Under the pieces are notes generated by a model. It saw only the letters and a program-made list of their open reading frames with translations, was not told the origin of the DNA and did not search any database. Shown piece by piece: positions 5,459 through 8,852 of a DNA stretch of 8,852 nucleotides. Positions within the stretch are counted from its first letter, which is position 1; each line of letters opens with the position of its first letter. The position numbers and the translations under genes were made by a program. The DNA is from Deltaproteobacteria bacterium. GTDB taxonomy: Bacteria; Desulfobacterota; Deferrimicrobia; Deferrimicrobiales; Deferrimicrobiaceae. Where the stretch lies: the NCBI GenBank assembly GCA_025357175.1, contig JANXPS010000184.1:1-8852 (forward strand). Reading direction: 5' to 3'.

Positions 5459-6789
5459 CGGGCGCGTCCGTCCAGGAACGCCGAGAAGGCGCGCAGCATC
5501 TCCCGGCGCCGCGCCGCGTCGATGCCCGGGTAGACCCCGACCCAGAACGTGTCGTTCATGATCCGGTCGGTGTTCTTGAGGTCGCCGATCACCCGGTAAC
5601 CGGTTTTGGCTTTTCGCAACGGGTCGAAGCAGGGGTGCCGCAGCAGGTTGCCCGCGAAGAGCATCCGCGTCTGGATGCGGTTTTTCTCGAGGTGGGCGAC
5701 GATCTGCTCGCGCGTGAAGCAGGCATCTTCGCGCACGGTCATCAGGAAACCGAACCAGCTCGGGTCGGCGTCTTTCGTGGCCTGCGGCAGGATGAGGCGG
5801 TCGGCGTACTTCGAGAGCCCCTCGTGAATCGCCTTGAAATTCTTCTTTCGGGCCTCGGTGAATTTCGAGAGTTTCTTGAGTTGCGCCAAGCCGACGGCGG
5901 CCTGCATGTCGGTGACCTTCAGGTTGTAGCCGAAGTGCGAGAAGACGTACTTGTGGTCGTAGCCGAACGGCAGTTCGCCGAACTGCTGCGTGTGACGCTT
6001 CTTGCACGAGTTGTCGACGCCGGGCGGGCACCAGCAGTCGCGCCCCCAGTCGCGGAAGCTCTCGATCAGCCGCTTGAGCTTGGGGTCGTTCGTGAAGAGC
6101 GCCCCCCCCTCGCCCATGGTCATGTGGTGGGGCGGGTAGAAGCTCTGCGTGGCGATGTGGCCGAAGGTGCCGGTGAATTTCCCCTTGTAGGTCGAGCCGA
6201 GCGCGTCGCAGTTGTCCTCGATCAGCCACAGGTCGTGCTTGTCGCAGAATTTCTTGACGGCCGCCACGTCGAACGGGTTGCCCAGCGTGTGCGCCAGCAT
6301 GACGGCGCGCGTCTTGTTGCTGCGGGCGGCCTCGAGCATCGTGACGTCGACATTGTAGGTGGGCAGCGTGACGTCGATGAAGACGGGGACGAGGCCGTGC
6401 TGCAGGATCGGCGTGACGGTGGTGGGGAAGCCGGCCGCGACGGTGATGACCTCGTCGCCGGCCTTGAGGGCGTCGGGCCCGAGCTTGGGCGACGTGAGCG
6501 CGGCGACGGCGAGCAGGTTGGCCAACGAGCCCGAGTTGGTCAGCGAGCAGTGCTTCACCCCGAGGTAGGCCGCCATCTCGGTCTCGAACTTTCGGGCGTA
6601 GCGGCCCGCGGTCAGCCAGAACTCGAGCGCCGAGTCGACCAGGTTGCACAACTCGTTCTCGTCGTAGACGCGACCGCCGTAGGGGATGGCGGATTGCCCG
6701 GGGACGAACGGGCTCTTCTTCTGGAGCGTCCCGAACTCTCGGACGAGCGAGAGGATGGCCTGCTTCTTTTTTGCGTCACTGCTGCTCAT
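5455..6789 (-). CDS. rfbH: CDP-4-keto-6-deoxy-glucose 3-dehydrase (RfbH / E1), PLP and [2Fe-2S] enzyme
   Basis: The 444-residue protein belongs to the DegT/DnrJ/EryC1 fold and matches the special RfbH/E1 branch, which removes the C3 hydroxyl of CDP-4-keto-6-deoxyglucose to make 3,6-dideoxyhexoses. The PLP lysine is replaced by His222 (SFYPPHHMTMGEGG, 216-229), as required for a dehydrase instead of an aminotransferase. The iron-sulphur ligands fit C-X57-C-X-C-X7-C exactly: Cys194, Cys252, Cys254, Cys262. The cytoplasmic enzyme needs a flavin/iron-sulphur E3 reductase, not found in this window. Start ATG 6789 has GGAGGG five bases upstream; in-frame codons above it lie in the promoter region. 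It is the first gene of a coupled unit with HepT and MntA, and its TATAAT is at 6828-6823. The frame is intact. The product is expected to feed the SDR encoded at 3196-4136. Confidence 0.95.
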   Translation of the reverse strand: MSSSDAKKKQAILSLVREFGTLQKKSPFVPGQSAIPYGGRVYDENELCNLVDSALEFWLTAGRYARKFETEMAAYLGVKHCSLTNSGSLANLLAVAALTSPKLGPDALKAGDEVITVAAGFPTTVTPILQHGLVPVFIDVTLPTYNVDVTMLEAARSNKTRAVMLAHTLGNPFDVAAVKKFCDKHDLWLIEDNCDALGSTYKGKFTGTFGHIATQSFYPPHHMTMGEGGALFTNDPKLKRLIESFRDWGRDCWCPPGVDNSCKKRHTQQFGELPFGYDHKYVFSHFGYNLKVTDMQAAVGLAQLKKLSKFTEARKKNFKAIHEGLSKYADRLILPQATKDADPSWFGFLMTVREDACFTREQIVAHLEKNRIQTRMLFAGNLLRHPCFDPLRKAKTGYRVIGDLKNTDRIMNDTFWVGVYPGIDAARRREMLRAFSAFLDGRAR

Positions 6790-6814
6790 CAAGACCCTCC
6801 GGCGGCGGTTCGGT

Positions 6815-6828
6815 ATCGGGAGATTATA
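6815..6828 (-). promoter_or_regulatory. Promoter of the rfbH-hepT-mntA unit
   Basis: Minus strand TATAATCTCCCGAT gives a consensus -10 and a predicted start near 6816, with a leader of about 27 bases carrying the GGAGGG site at 6800-6795. It is back to back with a plus-strand TATAAT at 6843-6848, so the two promoters must share their upstream DNA and may compete. Confidence 0.55.
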
Positions 6829-6833
6829 CAGGG

Positions 6834-6855
6834 CGATCGGGATATAATCGACCGG
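6834..6855 (+). promoter_or_regulatory. Plus-strand promoter element, left copy of a 22-bp direct repeat
   Basis: CGATCG, two bases (GG), then ATATAATCGACCGG, with TATAAT at 6843-6848. The same 22 bp, with only the two middle bases changed, occurs at 8184-8205 before fcl. Initiation is expected near 6855, so the transcript would run through the hairpin region and into the ATPase gene. Confidence 0.5.
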
Positions 6856-6892
6856 GCAGTTAGTCGAGCAGGGCAGTTTTCCCTTGCTGCCC
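6854..6892 (+). other. Possible structured leader with two competing stems
   Basis: GGGCAG occurs at 6854-6859 and again at 6871-6876, and a single CTGCCC at 6887-6892 can pair with either. The inner stem (loop of 10 bases) can be lengthened with a bulge towards the flanking TCGA at 6864-6867 and 6897-6900. It follows a predicted plus-strand promoter. Confidence 0.3.
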
Positions 6893-6957
6893 GCTGTCGA
6901 TGCAACCCGCATCAAGAGGCGTCATCCACTGGCGTGCGGTATGAACGCCCAAGGTGC

Positions 6958-7001
6958 CGCAATTATACCTTGCATTTAAGGACATGTAATCCATAATTGC
7001 G
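6958..7001. promoter_or_regulatory. Inverted repeat holding the ATPase promoter and a mirror-image leftward promoter
   Basis: CGCAATTAT (6958-6966) and ATAATTGCG (6993-7001) are perfect 9-bp arms 26 bp apart. The right arm includes a rightward -10 CATAAT (6992-6997), with TTGCAT (6970-6975) as -35 at 16 bp. The left arm includes a leftward TATAAT (6967-6962), with ATTACA (6990-6985) at 17 bp. The rightward start falls at or next to the ATG at 7005. Confidence 0.5.
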
Positions 7002-7004
7002 AGG

Positions 7005-8171
7005 ATGATTGAGCGTCGACTCGCCAAACGGCTTCAGGAACTTCTACGCCAGTTTCCGGCTGTCGCCCTGCTGGGGCCAAGACAGGTGGGCAAGACGACA
7101 CTGGCCCGGACGATCGCCGGCGTGGCGGAAAAAGTCTACCTTGATCTCGAAAATCCCCACGATCTGGAAAAACTCACGGATGCCCGGGGCTATCTGGAAG
7201 GGCAGGCGGGCAAACTCGTCGTACTTGATGAGGTTCAGCGCGTCCCGGACCTTTTTCAGGCGTTGCGCGGACTGATCGACGAAGGGATCCGTGCGGGGCG
7301 GACTTCAGGGCGGTTCCTGTTGCTGGGATCCGCTTCTATCGACCTGTTGCGACAGTCAGGCGAGAGCCTGGCCGGCCGGATCGCGTATGCGGAACTGGCT
7401 CCCCTCGATGTGCTGGAAATCGAGCCCGACCAGATGTCACCCCTTTGGGTCCGGGGCGGGTTCCCGCGCAGTTTCCTCGCCGGCAATGATCGCCAAAGCG
7501 CCGTCTGGCGGGAAAATTTCATCCGGACTTACCTTGAACGGGATATCCCGCAGTTGGGGCCGCGCGTCCCGGCGGAGACGCTGCGCCGCTTCTGGACCAT
7601 GCTGGCCCATTCCCAAGGCGCGTTGCTGAACGCAGCCCAGCTCGCCCGGAGTCTTTCCGTCGACGGCAAGACGGTCGCGAGGTACCTGGACCTCATGGTG
7701 GACCTGCTGCTGGTTCGCCGTCTTCCGCCGTATCATTCAAACGTCGGCAAGCGGCTCGTCAAATCGCCGAAGACCTATGTCCGGGATAGCGGACTCGTTC
7801 ATGCGCTTCTGCGTCTGGATGACGGGGATGCCGTTCTGGGCCATCCGGTCGCCGGGGCCAGCTGGGAAGGGTTCGTCATCGAAAATCTGCTTCGTGCCGC
7901 GCCAGAACGGACGCAGGCAAGTTTCTACCGGACCTCCGCGGGCGCCGAGATCGACCTCCTGCTCGAGTTGCCCAATAACCGGACCTGGGCTATCAAAATC
8001 AAGCGGGGCGGGGCCCCGAAAGTCGGGAAAGGGTTCCACCTTGCCGTGGGGGATATTCGGCCCGACAAGGCGTTCGTCGTGTATTCGGGGGATGAGCGCT
8101 ACCCGAAAGGGAAGGGGATCGAGGCGATCGGCGTTCGCGCGATGGCAGAGGAACTTGCTGCCATCACATAG
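7005..8171 (+). CDS. AAA_14/DUF4143 ATP-binding protein
   Basis: This is a 388-residue P-loop ATPase of the AAA_14 plus DUF4143 type. Walker A is GPRQVGKTT (24-32) and Walker B is LVVLDE (71-76), followed by a sensor-like LLLGSAS (105-111). A helical/winged segment (NAAQLARSLSVDGKTVARYLDLM, ~209-231) leads into the DUF4143 region, which normally ends in a PD-(D/E)XK-like nuclease fold. Glu315 and Asp317 of GAEID are present. In the usual AIEIK strand the acidic residue is Lys331 (AIKIK, codon AAA at 7995-7997), so nuclease catalysis is doubtful. Start ATG 7005 is directly preceded by GAGG with no spacing and by a -10 box seven bases earlier, so leaderless initiation is likely. These proteins are common in accessory islands and are sometimes grouped with TA or defence genes; their biological role is not established. 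Family is secure. Confidence 0.9.
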   Translation: MIERRLAKRLQELLRQFPAVALLGPRQVGKTTLARTIAGVAEKVYLDLENPHDLEKLTDARGYLEGQAGKLVVLDEVQRVPDLFQALRGLIDEGIRAGRTSGRFLLLGSASIDLLRQSGESLAGRIAYAELAPLDVLEIEPDQMSPLWVRGGFPRSFLAGNDRQSAVWRENFIRTYLERDIPQLGPRVPAETLRRFWTMLAHSQGALLNAAQLARSLSVDGKTVARYLDLMVDLLLVRRLPPYHSNVGKRLVKSPKTYVRDSGLVHALLRLDDGDAVLGHPVAGASWEGFVIENLLRAAPERTQASFYRTSAGAEIDLLLELPNNRTWAIKIKRGGAPKVGKGFHLAVGDIRPDKAFVVYSGDERYPKGKGIEAIGVRAMAEELAAIT

Positions 8172-8183
8172 GGTAAACCCGAC

Positions 8184-8205
8184 CGATCGATATATAATCG
8201 ACCGG
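8184..8205 (+). promoter_or_regulatory. Promoter of fcl, right copy of the 22-bp direct repeat
   Basis: CGATCG, two bases (AT), then ATATAATCGACCGG, with -10 TATAAT at 8193-8198. Expected initiation near 8205 gives a ~37-base leader with GGAGGAG at 8233-8239 before the GTG. The -35 is not obvious. The element begins 13 bp after the ATPase stop, so fcl does not depend on that gene's promoter. Confidence 0.55.
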
Positions 8206-8241
8206 TTGAATCACTTCGGTTTCGGCCGCGACGGAGGAGAT

Positions 8242-8852
8242 GTGAACAAGGACGCGAAAATACTGGTCACCGGCGTCACCGGCATGGTCGGCTCCGCCCT
8301 GGTGAAACTGCTTCGGAACCGGTCGTTCGTCAACGTGCTGGCGCCCTCCCGGGCGGAAATGGACATGCTCTCGGCCGAATCGGTCGATCGCTGGTTCGCG
8401 GCGAACCGCCCCGACTATGTGTTCATGATCGGCGCCAAGGTCGGCGGCATCGCGGCCAACAGCGCCGACCCCGTGGGTTTCATGACCGAGAACGTCAAGA
8501 CGCAGACGAACCTGTTCGATGCGTGCCGGAAATTCGAGACCCGGAAGAACCTGTTCCTCGGCAGCTCCTGCATCTATCCGCGCGAGTGTCCGCAGCCGAT
8601 CCGCGAGTCGTACCTGTTGACGGGCCCGCTCGAACCGACCAACGAGGGCTACGCGCTCGCCAAGATCATGGGGCTCAAGCTGGCCGAGTATTCCTGGCGG
8701 CAGTTCGGCATGAAGACGATCTGCCCGATGCCGTGCAACATCTACGGCACCGGCGACCACTTCGATTTCCACCGCTCCCACGTCCTCTCGGCGCTCGTTC
8801 GCCGCTTCGTCGATGCGAAGGACGCCGCTGCGCCTTTTCTCGAACTGTGGGG
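8242..8852 (+). CDS. fcl: GDP-L-fucose synthase, N-terminal part
   Basis: The gene runs off the right edge after 203 codons; full-length enzymes have about 310-320. Start GTG 8242 follows GGAGGAG (8233-8239); the nearby ATG at 8240 is followed at once by TGA and cannot be used. The cytoplasmic SDR epimerises and reduces GDP-4-keto-6-deoxymannose to GDP-L-fucose, a sugar donor for surface glycans. Visible marks are the NADP-binding GVTGMVG (11-17), GAKVGGI (64-70), the SSCIYP catalytic Ser-Cys segment (108-113), LEPTNEGYALAK with Tyr137 and Lys141, and NIYG near 170. The partner GDP-mannose 4,6-dehydratase (gmd) is not in the window. The open frame on the opposite strand here is a shadow. Identification is strong. 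Confidence 0.92.
   Translation, partial: MNKDAKILVTGVTGMVGSALVKLLRNRSFVNVLAPSRAEMDMLSAESVDRWFAANRPDYVFMIGAKVGGIAANSADPVGFMTENVKTQTNLFDACRKFETRKNLFLGSSCIYPRECPQPIRESYLLTGPLEPTNEGYALAKIMGLKLAEYSWRQFGMKTICPMPCNIYGTGDHFDFHRSHVLSALVRRFVDAKDAAAPFLELW

Noticed and set aside
5459..6649. N-terminal ~400 residues of a 533-codon minus-strand frame that ends in the HepT protein
   Set aside because: This part overlaps rfbH in another frame and is Arg/Pro/His-rich nonsense. Only the part from GTG 5458 has family features.
5455..6789. Ordinary sugar aminotransferase (DegT/ArnB type)
   Set aside because: The PLP lysine is replaced by His222 and all four iron-sulphur cysteines are present, which marks the 3-dehydrase branch.
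6901..6943. 14-codon ORF beginning ATGCAACCC at 6900 in the ATPase leader
   Set aside because: No ribosome site and no overlap with the next gene; nothing sets it apart from chance.
5635..6996. Long plus-strand open frame (453 codons) opposite rfbH
   Set aside because: Its translation is rich in Arg/Glu/Val/Gly with no family motif. It is the antisense shadow of a GC-rich gene whose minus-strand product has exact RfbH motifs.
8164..8781. Minus-strand 205-codon frame opposite fcl
   Set aside because: Antisense shadow; fcl carries all expected SDR motifs on the plus strand.

Overview
The window is GC-rich DNA, with AT-rich patches mostly at promoters. It reads as part of an O-antigen or other cell-surface polysaccharide locus of a Gram-negative bacterium. 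Nucleotide-sugar enzymes, a family-2 glycosyltransferase and a Wzx-type flippase start are interleaved with small AMP-transfer and toxin-antitoxin-like genes. The taxon cannot be fixed from sequence alone. A deltaproteobacterial or related environmental lineage is only a guess.

Layout, right to left on the minus strand. Unit 1 (6789 to 4749) is rfbH, a PLP/[2Fe-2S] 3-dehydrase, then a HepT-like HEPN protein and a MntA-like nucleotidyltransferase, joined by GTGA and TTGA overlaps. Unit 2 (4674 to 3196) is a 31-codon ORF, an RmlC-type sugar epimerase with an internal deletion, and an NDP-sugar 4-ketoreductase (SDR) with a one-base frameshift. Unit 3 (3064 to 1501) is an intact class II Fic protein followed by a second, unpaired nucleotidyltransferase. 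Unit 4 (1340 to 72) is a GT2 glycosyltransferase with a frameshift near its end, overlapping the start of a flippase that stops after about 100 codons. On the plus strand lie an AAA_14/DUF4143 ATPase (7005-8171) and the first two thirds of a GDP-L-fucose synthase (8242 to the window end).

Metabolic reading: RfbH, an RmlC-like epimerase and an SDR reductase are the late steps of a CDP-3,6-dideoxyhexose route. With an epimerase present the set resembles CDP-ascarylose synthesis. With the epimerase dead, a paratose- or abequose-like D-sugar is more likely. Fcl points to GDP-fucose supply. The genes for the early CDP-glucose steps and for the E3 reductase partner of RfbH are not in the window.

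Regulatory reading: a short module, consensus TATAATC-NN-CCGAT, occurs before at least five transcription units. In two of them the -10 box is joined directly to the ATG, which predicts leaderless mRNAs. The Fic gene has a TTGACG-17-CATAAT promoter with a perfect 8+8 palindrome over the -10 box. The ATPase gene is bracketed by near-identical 22-bp copies of one promoter element, as if it were a cassette placed between the divergent rfbH and fcl genes.

The most unusual content is the set of three TA-like modules (HepT/MntA, Fic plus lone MNT, AAA/DUF4143) inside one sugar locus. All the TA-like genes are intact, while four of the six sugar/export genes carry a lesion. Some of these lesions look like homopolymer miscalls and could be sequencing artefacts.
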